Shown here piece after piece: positions 18,202 through 25,566 of a DNA stretch of 64,000 nt. Positions within the stretch are counted from its first letter, which is position 1; the number at the start of each line of letters is the position of its first letter. A program made the position numbers and the translations under genes. The notes under the pieces were generated by a model, which was given only the letters and a program-made list of their open reading frames with translations, did no database searches and had not been told where the DNA came from. The DNA lies in NCBI RefSeq assembly GCF_003149105.1, contig NZ_QGDS01000012.1, positions 52,417-116,416 on the forward strand. Direction: 5' to 3'. The DNA is from Faecalicatena contorta. GTDB lineage: Bacteria > Bacillota > Clostridia > Lachnospirales > Lachnospiraceae.

Positions 18202-19503
18202 ATGGAAAATCAGTATAATTATTATAATCCTGAAGGACAGCAGGGAGATATTCAGTATAATAGCCAGCCAGATCAAAATAACAATAGAAGGCCAAAGAAA
18301 AAAATGCCCAAAGCTGTTGCAGTGACCGGATTTGCCCTGTTATTCGGAGTGGTGTCAAGCGCCACATTTTTGACATCAAATATAATAGGAAGCAAGGTGC
18401 TCAGGCTGGATGAGCCGACCAACTCCTCTTCCGAGAATACGGCATCTGTAAATAGTACTGCACTTACAACTACATCAAATGTAGTGACATCCGATGTGTC
18501 CGGTGTTGTTGAGCAGGTAATGCCGTCTATTGTATCTATTACAAACATGAGTGTTCAGCAGGTACAGGATTTCTTCGGAGGGGTTTCCCAACAGGAAAGT
18601 GAAAGTGCAGGGACTGGAATCATCATTAACCAGAATGACTCGGAATTACTGATTGTAACAAATAATCATGTGGTACAGGGCAGTGAGACTCTGACTGTCA
18701 CATTCCATGATAATACCAGTCTGGAGGCTGATATTAAGGGAACAGATCCTGCACATGATCTTGCAGTAATTGCGGTACCAGTGAACACAATCTCCAAAGA
18801 TACAATGAATGCCATCGCAGTGGCTACTTTGGGAGATTCTACAAAATTAAAAGTGGGAGAGCCTGCGATTGCGATTGGGAATGCACTTGGATATGGACAG
18901 TCTGTTACAACAGGCGTTATCAGTGCTACAGATCGTGGAATTATGGCAGCAGATGGGGCAGCTAGTGGAGCAGTAAACAGTGATGTAAAACTGATTCAGA
19001 CAGATGCAGCGATTAATCCTGGAAACAGCGGCGGAGCTCTGGTGAATGCAAACGGCGAGGTAATTGGAATTAACTCCTCTAAATTGGTGGCAAGTTCAGT
19101 AGAAGGTGTAGGATATGCAATTCCAATCAGTGATGTTTCTGATATTATTACGAATCTGATGAACCAGCAGACAAAGACCAAAGTTGCTGAGAAAGACAGA
19201 GGATATATTGGCATCCAGGGGTTTGATGTGACTTCAGAATATGCGGAAAGATTTAACATGCCTCTGGGAGTATATATTACTGATGTTGTCAGCGGAGGTG
19301 GTGCAGATAGTGCCGGCATGACAAAGGGTGGAATTATCACCGGGCTGAATGGTATTACGATTGACAGCATGAATACTTTGCAGGAGCAGTTAAAGTATTA
19401 TGCAAAAGGTGATACTGTGACACTGACCGTCCAGAAAGCTGAAAATAATGGCGAATATACCGAGGAGACCTACAAGGTTATATTAGGTACAAAGTCAGAA
19501 TAA
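18202..19503 (+). CDS. HtrA/DegP-like membrane serine protease with PDZ domain
   Basis: A quality-control protease acting outside the membrane. It has 433 residues: a cytoplasmic Q/N/P-rich start, a transmembrane segment near 35-58, a trypsin-like domain with His in NNHVVQG (near 156), Asp in HDLAVI and Ser in NPGNSGGAL, then one PDZ domain (about 330-430, RGYIGIQGFDVT to VILGTKSE). Architecture matches clostridial HtrA/DegP-like S1C peptidases. AAGGAG precedes ATG 18202. The terminator at 19544 closes the transcript. Location after glmS suggests envelope stress housekeeping. Confidence 0.95.
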   Translation: MENQYNYYNPEGQQGDIQYNSQPDQNNNRRPKKKMPKAVAVTGFALLFGVVSSATFLTSNIIGSKVLRLDEPTNSSSENTASVNSTALTTTSNVVTSDVSGVVEQVMPSIVSITNMSVQQVQDFFGGVSQQESESAGTGIIINQNDSELLIVTNNHVVQGSETLTVTFHDNTSLEADIKGTDPAHDLAVIAVPVNTISKDTMNAIAVATLGDSTKLKVGEPAIAIGNALGYGQSVTTGVISATDRGIMAADGAASGAVNSDVKLIQTDAAINPGNSGGALVNANGEVIGINSSKLVASSVEGVGYAIPISDVSDIITNLMNQQTKTKVAEKDRGYIGIQGFDVTSEYAERFNMPLGVYITDVVSGGGADSAGMTKGGIITGLNGITIDSMNTLQEQLKYYAKGDTVTLTVQKAENNGEYTEETYKVILGTKSE

Positions 19504-19543
19504 GCCAAATAAAGAAAAACAATGTAATAGAGTAAAGACAGCC

Positions 19544-19590
19544 AAGGGTGCCCCAAAAGTTACTTCATGACTTTTGGGGCACCCTTTTAA
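19544..19590. terminator. Strong hairpin terminator between htrA and the convergent HTH gene
   Basis: AAGGGTGCCCCAAAAGT (19544-19560) pairs perfectly over 17 bp with 19570-19586. A-rich and T-rich flanks mean it can serve both the plus gene and the minus-strand gene. Confidence 0.85.
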
Positions 19591-19634
19591 GTTTCATTAT
19601 TAGAACGTTTTATTGATTTACTTTCGTAATTGGA

Positions 19635-21038
19635 TTAGTTAATGTTCCTTGACAGTTCTTCAATATAAACTTCCCACAAATCAGTACTAAAATCCATTTC
19701 TTTCGTATCATCTCCCGTGACCTGTCTGGACAGGATATTGTGAATCACATCTGTTTCAAAATAATGAATTTTTTCAGATTTACATTCCTCATCAATGAGA
19801 TAAATTATACTGTATTCCTGTGAACAGAGAACAGCCATTTTAGGAGGTTCTCCATTTAAAATTCTGATTTTATCAGGGGTTTCCTGACCGATATATAAAT
19901 TGAACCGCTGGAGATAGGGGATTCGTTTATCCGGTGAAAAGTTAACAGCTCCAAGGAGGGGGACAATTGCATTGCCTGTAGCACAAAAACCTGTCATAGC
20001 ATCAATGGTTACAAAGAAAGTCGTTTCTGTTGTTAAAATATGATTGAAAAACTTCATAACAAGCTCTTTTATGACTTCACTTCCCTCTGCTTCATCCAAT
20101 TCTTTTTTCTCAATCAAATACCCTATGGATATAAAATTATATACCGCATCAATAGGATTATTGAAAAATTGATCCATGCAGGAAGGATTGGCTTCCAGGG
20201 CGGCAATAGCTTCATTTCGGTTATAGCTGATTTTTTTGACATTCTTCTTCATGAGAGAGTTAAAAAATGCAGTGATATACCCTTTATGGGTAACAAAAGT
20301 CATGAGAGGAGTTCCGTCAATCTGGATATTGAAAAGTAGTAATAACCGTCCCTTTAATAACAAAAATGTAGAAGTTATCTTTTCTTCTGTTTTCCATAAA
20401 TTCAGGTCAAAATGCTGCTGTGCCTTGGAAATCGTTAGAAAGAGATCAATATTATACTTGCTGTAGAAAGCTTCAAAGAAAGACATATCAAAAAAATGAT
20501 TCATGGAAACATTTTTAGGCTTTTTTGAACCTATCATCCTGATACGTTGAAAAATATCAGAATAAAGCTGACTGAATACAGGGATAGTGCTGTAAAACTC
20601 CAAAGGAATATTGTCATCGTTCAGGAGGTAATCTGAAAGAATCACACAGACCATATTTAAAACTGATTTTTTCCCAAGGAAACTTCGTTCCATATCAAAG
20701 TAGTCTACATTTTCCCTATTTTCCGCAGCAAAGTCTTTATCCAGGGAATATTTTATTGCAGTTGCCAAAAACAGCTCCAGTTCATATTTTGAGCTGAAGT
20801 CATATACCACTGGAAATAGTGTTTCAAATCTCAAATAACAGCCGTAATCATATATGACTTCAGAAAAATAACTGGCAGCCTGTCTGCTGAATATCCTTTT
20901 TTCTTTTAAAAGAGGTAGTCTTTTTCCCGTCAGAATTTTACTCAAACCACTTGGTGTCATGTTCATACTAAGTGCAAAGTCAGTTTTGGGTATTTTGGCT
21001 ATATTGATAAGCTCTTCTAACAACACACCAGTTCTCAT
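19635..21038 (-). CDS. Large HTH (XRE-like) protein of unrecognised family
   Basis: The protein has 467 residues. Near the N-terminus (about 5-45) is a helix-turn-helix-like stretch (KTDFALSMNMTPSGLSKILTGKR), similar to XRE/phage-repressor folds. The remaining 420 residues are mostly helical and aromatic-rich with no domain I can name and no transmembrane helix. Start ATG 21038 is chosen because GCGGAGG lies six bases before it; the ATG at 21056 overlaps that ribosome site. It is convergent with htrA and divergent from a degraded secreted micro-ORF at 21387. It may be a ligand- or peptide-responsive regulator by analogy with RRNPP-type proteins, but no TPR pattern is clear, so that is speculation. 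Confidence 0.75.
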   Translation of the reverse strand: MRTGVLLEELINIAKIPKTDFALSMNMTPSGLSKILTGKRLPLLKEKRIFSRQAASYFSEVIYDYGCYLRFETLFPVVYDFSSKYELELFLATAIKYSLDKDFAAENRENVDYFDMERSFLGKKSVLNMVCVILSDYLLNDDNIPLEFYSTIPVFSQLYSDIFQRIRMIGSKKPKNVSMNHFFDMSFFEAFYSKYNIDLFLTISKAQQHFDLNLWKTEEKITSTFLLLKGRLLLLFNIQIDGTPLMTFVTHKGYITAFFNSLMKKNVKKISYNRNEAIAALEANPSCMDQFFNNPIDAVYNFISIGYLIEKKELDEAEGSEVIKELVMKFFNHILTTETTFFVTIDAMTGFCATGNAIVPLLGAVNFSPDKRIPYLQRFNLYIGQETPDKIRILNGEPPKMAVLCSQEYSIIYLIDEECKSEKIHYFETDVIHNILSRQVTGDDTKEMDFSTDLWEVYIEELSRNIN

Positions 21039-21240
21039 TTTTATCCTCCGCTTCATCTTAAAGTAAAAGTAGTATTATTTTCTATTATACACATTTTTTT
21101 TGACTTCTGCTTTCCTATAAATGAAATTAGTTTAAGAAAAATTTCTTTTTTTGTCTAGTATAAATGTTAATTTGTTCCAATTTTTCAAGCAGTGCTGAAA
21201 ATAATTGTGTACATAGGAATATTCAGCTTATATTTAGAAA

Positions 21241-21262
21241 ATAAGATCAACGATAATCTTAT
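21241..21262. promoter_or_regulatory. Inverted repeat ATAAGAT-N8-ATCTTAT, possible operator
   Basis: A 7-bp perfect inverted repeat lies in the 490-bp gap between the HTH gene and the CLC gene, about 200 bp upstream of the HTH start. It could be an operator for that regulator; nothing direct supports this. The rest of 21057-21380 is AT-rich without a gene. Confidence 0.35.
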
Positions 21263-21386
21263 GTTGCTGCTTTTCTAAAATAGCTATAACAAAATGATTT
21301 ACTATATGAGCACAGGGGCGGATATGTAAGGGGGAGATTTGAACCAAATATCAATATACTCATGGGAGAAGGGCATCGTGTAGGAA

Positions 21387-21518
21387 GTGAGAGAAAGCTA
21401 TGGTAAAAAACAAATACTTATAAGCCGGGTATTGGTACTGATGCCGCTTCTGAACATTCTGCCGTTTAAGACGGCATATGCCGCACCGGGAGCTGATAAA
21501 GTATCTGAACTTACTTAG
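21387..21518 (+). pseudogene. Micro-ORF with a signal peptide, probably a frameshifted remnant
   Basis: The frame from GTG 21387 to TAG 21516 encodes 43 residues, including ILISRVLVLMPLLNILPFK and then TAYAAPGADKVSELT, a convincing signal peptide with an AYA/A type cleavage site. No good ribosome site precedes the GTG. ATG 21400 is the natural start for such a peptide (MVKK...) but is out of frame; one extra A in the A6 run at 21405-21410 would join it. So this is either a decayed gene fragment or a slippage-controlled short secreted peptide. No homologue is recognised. Confidence 0.4.
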
Positions 21519-21530
21519 TGTCCTTCACAT

Positions 21531-22760
21531 TTAATTTCTATTCCTGTGTGCTGCAATTTTCTGCAATGAATATATTGATTTGTTCATATTGAAAGCATAT
21601 GCAATTGTGCAGACTATAAAAAAGTATGGAAGATAAGCATAACCAAAAACCTCTGCACCAATAAAAATGGGGGCGAACAACGTATTGGTTGCACTTCCGA
21701 ATACACTTGCATATCCCAATGCCGCCACCAACTCTATTGGAAGATGAAAAATTCCTGCGAGGATTACTCCAAAGCTGGCACCTATGGAAAATAAAGGAGT
21801 CACTTCACCACCTTGAAAACCTGCCGCCAATGTTAAAATTGTCAGAGCAAATTTCAGAAGCCAGTCATAGGAGAAGATTTCGCCTCCTTGAAAACTATCT
21901 TGAATCAGGTTTGTACCGAGACCTGAATATCGGCCTTTATAAAATAGTAAAAATAATATGCTTAGACATACTCCCAAAACAGCAATTCGAATAATCGGAT
22001 TTTTCAGTTTAGTCCCGGCTATTTTCTTTGTCCATTTCAGACACCATGCAAAAGCACCACCCACAATTCCGAAAAGAATTCCCAGTACAATCAGTTTCCA
22101 GAATACAGAAAAATCAGAAGTAACTTTTGCTGTAAGAGCAAAGGAAAAGTTTTCCAACCCTAAAGCTTTTGAAACCGTACTTGCTGTAAAAGCGGCTGTA
22201 AATGCCGGAAGAAGTGCCTGATATTCCAATGCACCGGCGACTAGGACTTCCATTGCAAACAAAGTAGCAGCAATAGGTGTCTGAAACAGTCCGGCAAACC
22301 CTGCCGCCATACCGGTAACTAAAAAAATACTGGAAGCATTTTTAAACGGCAGCTTTTTCCCTGCCCAGTGAGAAAAGGTGGCCCCTATCTGTACTGCAAC
22401 ACCTTCCCTCCCGGCACTCCCTCCAAAGAGATGGGTCAGCCATGTCCCAGAAATAATAAATGGAATTAAGCGCAATGGTATAACTTCCTCATCTCCATGT
22501 CCTACTTCGAAAATCAGATTCATTCCTTTACTGCTTTTACCACCAAATTTAAAATAGCAATAGGCGATAATAACACCTGCAATAGCTAAAAATGGAATAA
22601 AATACATGGGATAGGCTTCACGGATATCCATAAGCTTTAGCAATACTTTACCAAATATAACATCTATAAGTCCTACAACGATACCAATTGGTATGCCAAC
22701 AATTCCAAGCAGTGCCAAGCCGCCGTAAGTCCGATAAATTTTTACGATTTTTGTTTTCAT
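21531..22760 (-). CDS. CLC-type fluoride/proton antiporter (CLC-F)
   Basis: A CLC-family membrane transporter of 409 residues with about ten hydrophobic segments. The ion-path motif reads GGSAGREGVAVQIG rather than the GREGP of chloride CLCs, which fits the fluoride-exporting CLC-F branch. A fluoride riboswitch precedes it, strongly supporting fluoride export as the role. AGAGAGGAAAGC precedes the ATG at 22760. It is transcribed alone on the minus strand. Plain chloride transport is the alternative, made unlikely by the riboswitch. Confidence 0.93.
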   Translation of the reverse strand: MKTKIVKIYRTYGGLALLGIVGIPIGIVVGLIDVIFGKVLLKLMDIREAYPMYFIPFLAIAGVIIAYCYFKFGGKSSKGMNLIFEVGHGDEEVIPLRLIPFIISGTWLTHLFGGSAGREGVAVQIGATFSHWAGKKLPFKNASSIFLVTGMAAGFAGLFQTPIAATLFAMEVLVAGALEYQALLPAFTAAFTASTVSKALGLENFSFALTAKVTSDFSVFWKLIVLGILFGIVGGAFAWCLKWTKKIAGTKLKNPIIRIAVLGVCLSILFLLFYKGRYSGLGTNLIQDSFQGGEIFSYDWLLKFALTILTLAAGFQGGEVTPLFSIGASFGVILAGIFHLPIELVAALGYASVFGSATNTLFAPIFIGAEVFGYAYLPYFFIVCTIAYAFNMNKSIYSLQKIAAHRNRN

Positions 22761-22844
22761 TTTGCTTTCCTCTCTTTTTGATAACTATAATAAAGTTCGT
22801 CAAACACCCTCACTTTTCCAGAAAGATTATTCATACTATAAATA

Positions 22845-22930
22845 AAAAAAGCCAACAACTCCTGCGTTACCACAGAAGTCATCAGCCCATAGGCACTTTA
22901 GGATCTTGTCCAAGGGAGAACCTCATTCCC
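22845..22930 (-). ncRNA. Fluoride riboswitch (crcB motif) with expression-platform terminator
   Basis: Read on the minus strand from 22930: GGGAATGAGGTTCTCCC gives the first hairpin, then AAGTGCCTATGGGCTGATGACTTCTG, in which GGCTGATGACTTCTG is the conserved fluoride-aptamer 3' segment. The last part, GACTTCTGTG-GTAA-CGCAGGAGTT, forms a ten-pair stem with wobbles, then GTTGGC and a T7 run: an intrinsic terminator that overlaps the aptamer 3' end, so fluoride binding would favour read-through into the CLC gene. Motif recognised from memory. Bases 22973-23171 upstream are AT-rich with nothing else recognised. Confidence 0.9.
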
Positions 22931-22943
22931 ATATTATTTAACG

Positions 22944-22972
22944 TATATATCGTTCTTTTGCCCGCAGACCAA
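22944..22972 (-). promoter_or_regulatory. Promoter of the fluoride riboswitch-CLC transcript
   Basis: On the minus strand the -35 is TTGGTC (22972-22967), with a 17-bp spacer and -10 TATATA (22949-22944), placing the transcript start just before the aptamer. Confidence 0.6.
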
Positions 22973-23171
22973 TTCAATTGCTTTTGACACATTTCTCACT
23001 GCACCGTACTTGTAGAGACCACTTGACTTCTTTAAGATAACATAGTTAAAATCAAATATCAATGTTTAGTGTTTATTATTTTGATTCTAAAAATAAAACT
23101 TTTTAAATTTAACTATAGAAGACAGTGTAATAATCTTTACCTATTTGGTATAAGAATATTATAAATAGCAT

Positions 23172-23227
23172 AAAAATACCCCGGAGCAAACAATGACTTT
23201 TTGTTTCTTTCACGTTCCACTCCGAGG
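23172..23227 (-). terminator. Terminator of the cotJ operon
   Basis: On the minus strand CCTCGGAG pairs with CTCCGGGG (one mismatch), followed by TATTTTTAT. It lies 60 bp after the cotJC stop. Confidence 0.65.
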
Positions 23228-23287
23228 AGAATATGTCAGGCTGCTTTTCAACGTCCTTAACTGTTTCTTTAATACACTAATATTTTC

Positions 23288-23905
23288 TTACCTGCGCCCG
23301 CAATCCTGACGAACGTCAAACTCTGGATTAATTGCATAGAAGTTTTTACTGTCCAGCTTATCCTGTACAATGCGGAGACTTTCTCCAAATCTCTGATAAT
23401 GGACAATTTCGCGTTCTCTAAGGAAACGAATCGGGTCACAGACTTCTGGGTCTTTTACTAAACGCAGGATGTTATCATAAGTTGTTCTTGCTTTCTGTTC
23501 TGCTGCCATATCTTCATGTAAATCAGTGATAGGGTCTCCCTTAGACTGGAATACTGTAGCTGTCCATGGAGCTCCGCTGGCTGCCTGAGGCCAAAGTGCA
23601 AGGGTGTGGTCTACATAATATTTTCCAAAACCTGATCTTTCGATCTCTTCTGGTGTCAGGTGCTTGGTAAGCTGATAAACAATGGCACAAATCATCTCCA
23701 TATGTGCAAGTTCCTCAGTGCCGATATCTGTCAGGATGCCTGTAACTTCTTTATAAGGCATGGTGTATCTCTGTGAAAGATAACGCATGGAAGCAGCAAG
23801 CTCCCCATCCGGTCCACCGAACTGTGTAATAATGATTTGGGCAATTTCAGGATTGGTCTGCGTGATTTTTACTGGGTACTGCAGTCGTTTTTCATAACTC
23901 CACAT
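23288..23905 (-). CDS. cotJC: Spore coat protein CotJC, manganese-catalase family
   Basis: Inner spore-coat protein related to di-manganese catalases, 205 residues. It begins MWSYEKRLQYPVKI as CotJC proteins do. The ferritin-like fold ligands are visible as ELAASMRYLSQRY (near 36) and GTEELAHMEMI (near 62-72), with a later E/H pair in AAEQKARTTYD and REREIVHYQRFGE. It is the last gene of the minus-strand cotJABC operon, three bases after cotJB. Expression in the mother cell during sporulation is known for Bacillus cotJ; no sporulation promoter is clearly visible here. Confidence 0.96.
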   Translation of the reverse strand: MWSYEKRLQYPVKITQTNPEIAQIIITQFGGPDGELAASMRYLSQRYTMPYKEVTGILTDIGTEELAHMEMICAIVYQLTKHLTPEEIERSGFGKYYVDHTLALWPQAASGAPWTATVFQSKGDPITDLHEDMAAEQKARTTYDNILRLVKDPEVCDPIRFLREREIVHYQRFGESLRIVQDKLDSKNFYAINPEFDVRQDCGRR

Positions 23906-23908
23906 ATA

Positions 23909-24178
23909 TTAGCATCCTCCTTCCTGCCATGGCCATGGCTCATTAATCCAGTTCCATTTATCGGAACATGAGTAAACGGCGGTATCAATTGTAAGAGGTC
24001 CAAAACGTGCGGCATATTCTTTCAATGCCTCATTTCTCATGCGGCTGTGTTCACGAAAATAGGCAAGTGCCTCTTCATCACATGGATGGGTATCCAAAAA
24101 GAGTTTCACATCGTCTACAGCAAAACTTACAGCGTTTATGTGATCAAATAATTCTTTTTTGCTTAGGCGTTCGCTCAT
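23909..24178 (-). CDS. cotJB: Spore coat protein CotJB
   Basis: A small coat protein of 89 residues, normal length. The family pattern is clear: an N-terminal helix (LFDHINAVSFAVDDVKLFLDTHP), a central DEEALAYFREHSRMRNEAL segment, and a C-terminal aromatic end WNWINEPWPWQ. Its start overlaps the cotJA stop by four bases (translational coupling), and cotJC follows after three bases. Confidence 0.95.
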   Translation of the reverse strand: MSERLSKKELFDHINAVSFAVDDVKLFLDTHPCDEEALAYFREHSRMRNEALKEYAARFGPLTIDTAVYSCSDKWNWINEPWPWQEGGC

Positions 24179-24540
24179 CGATTACAGCCTCCTCTCCCAT
24201 AAAACGGTTTATAGAGGTCTTCAAAAATAGTGCCCATTCTTAATGCATTACAAGGTTTACACAGATTACGCCACTTCTGCCATGGTACATAAGCCATAGC
24301 AATTGGCAGATCCTCTAATACATCATAGCGGCATTCACATTGTTCCGGTTTTTTATTTTTTGGCATTTCGCGTTCCGGTACGCGGCATTCGCATGATTCT
24401 GACGCACGGCGCTGTTGTTCCCCACATGGTGCCTGGACAGGTTCAGGGCGGCAGTTATTATTATTAACCGGCATGGGGCGGCAGCCATTATTAAAATTCA
24501 TCTGCCTGCCATAGCGCATATTGTTTTGGTAGTTCGCCAT
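24175..24540 (-). CDS. cotJA: Spore coat-associated protein CotJA
   Basis: First gene of the operon, 121 residues. The conserved C-terminal part (LPIAMAYVPWQKWRN, then RMGTIFEDLYKPFYG) is the CotJA domain. The N-terminal 60 residues are N/R/P/C-rich with C-E-C-R pairs, longer than the Bacillus protein but usual for clostridial versions. AAGGAGATATCGCAA precedes the ATG at 24540. The promoter should lie in the 110 bp between it and the tRNA; TATAAT is present there, but a sigma-E type pair is not convincing. Confidence 0.92.
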   Translation of the reverse strand: MANYQNNMRYGRQMNFNNGCRPMPVNNNNCRPEPVQAPCGEQQRRASESCECRVPEREMPKNKKPEQCECRYDVLEDLPIAMAYVPWQKWRNLCKPCNALRMGTIFEDLYKPFYGRGGCNR

Positions 24541-24649
24541 TTGCGATATCTCCTTCCAATCTTACTTACAGTATTATATTATGGAAGAAAATTAAAAAGG
24601 TTCCTCTTTACATTTTGGAAAAAGTCATATATAATAGGAAAAGTGAGAG

Positions 24650-24724
24650 CGGGGTGTGGCTCAGTTTGGTTAGAGTGCACGGCTGGGGGCCGTGAGGTCG
24701 CAGGTTCGAATCCTGTCACCCCGA
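24650..24724 (+). tRNA. tRNA-Pro (anticodon GGG)
   Basis: A 75-nt cloverleaf: acceptor CGGGGTG with CACCCCG, discriminator A at 24724, D-arm GCTC...GAGT, anticodon stem CACGG/CCGTG around loop CTGGGGG with anticodon GGG at 24685-24687, and T-arm GCAGG-TTCGAAT-CCTGT. No encoded CCA. A T7 run follows directly and probably terminates transcription. Confidence 0.95.
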
Positions 24725-24916
24725 TTTTTTTATCCGTTTTTCATTTTTCGTATCATTCTTCTATTTGCATATTTTATGTCAGAGAATCTATTTTAAACTC
24801 ACCGAATATATTTACCATAGAGCAGGAAACATCAATACTAAAAGTGTATATTTTTATGTAATCTGTGATGGGAAATATAACTGAAAGATAAATTTATTTA
24901 AGAGACTTAAAAAAGA

Positions 24917-25230
24917 GGAAGTTATTATTTGTTTTTAGAAGATAATAGTGAGATAGCGGCCTATTTAAGAATTTTGTCAAGTGGCATAGCATACCCGGAA
25001 GCAGCAATAGGAGGGGACCGACAAAAGAAGCCTATCGAAAAAGGGATTGTCGGGAGAAATCGTTCGAAAAGCAATAGATTTTATTACAGATACTCTGGAA
25101 AAAAAGGAAATCAGAATTTGTGCACAGGTATATATTCAAGAATTTTATAAGGGATTTGGATTAGAAGCAATATCTGACATCTATATTATATGAGGGGATA
25201 GAGCATAGTGAAATGCTGTATCAAAAATAG
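24917..25230 (+). pseudogene. Decayed ElaA-type GNAT acetyltransferase
   Basis: Parts of an ElaA-family N-acetyltransferase are spread over shifting frames. First comes YYLFLEDNSEIAAYLRIL and then AYPEAAIGG (from about 24923). After a frameshift near 25010-25020 comes SGEIVRKAIDFITDTLEKK, then EIRICAQVYIQEFYKGFGL. After a second shift near 25185 comes LYEGIEHSEMLYQK and a stop at 25230. These match the order in E. coli ElaA (RILKS, GAQAHLQNFYQSFGF, EEDGIPHI). About 50 N-terminal residues are missing or unrecognisable. The gene is dead. The stretch 24732-24916 before it shows no gene. Confidence 0.85.
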
Positions 25231-25251
25231 ATGCATAGGATAAGTGCAAAG

Positions 25252-25296
25252 AGGCATATGAACAGATAAAATAGTCTGTTTATGTGCCTTTTTTAC
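25252..25296 (+). terminator. Terminator after the ElaA pseudogene
   Basis: AGGCATATGAACAGA pairs with TCTGTTTATGTGCCT (two G-U pairs) and is followed by TTTTTT. The terminator has outlived its gene. Confidence 0.8.
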
Positions 25297-25399
25297 TTTT
25301 GCTTTATTACCTGCAAGGTACAGCTTTGTATATATTATGGCGAAATTGAGGAAAAATTGTCGGTTCGTGTATAAAAGTCGTAAAGAAATGAAAATGTTA

Positions 25400-25427
25400 T
25401 TGTAAAAAATATATAGAGTAGTATAAT
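25400..25427 (+). promoter_or_regulatory. Promoter of the ech-hyp operon
   Basis: The -35 is TTGTAA (25400-25405), with a 16-bp spacer and -10 TATAAT (25422-25427). It leaves a leader of about 130 bases before echA. Confidence 0.65.
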
Positions 25428-25443
25428 GGGAAGGTGGCTTATT

Positions 25444-25501
25444 TGGTTCTAATGACGGCAGGGTGTTATAAAGAATACAAATGTTTTGGTATTAGTAACC
25501 A
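25444..25501 (+). promoter_or_regulatory. Structured leader of the ech-hyp transcript
   Basis: TGGTTCTAAT (25444-25453) can pair with ATTAGTAACCA (25491-25501), with one bulged base, enclosing a 37-base loop in the echA leader. No known riboswitch class is recognised. Confidence 0.35.
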
Positions 25502-25566
25502 AGTCTTCTGGGATAGTATATATACCTGGAACAGTCATTACATAATGATAAAATAAGAGGTGGGTT

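Noticed and set aside
19635..21518. Toxin-antitoxin or phage-repressor module
   Set aside because: The HTH protein is far larger than antitoxins, no toxin-like partner is present, and no phage genes surround it.
24929..25150. A 73-residue intact small gene
   Set aside because: Only its first 28 residues match a protein family (ElaA); the rest is the wrong frame of a pseudogene.
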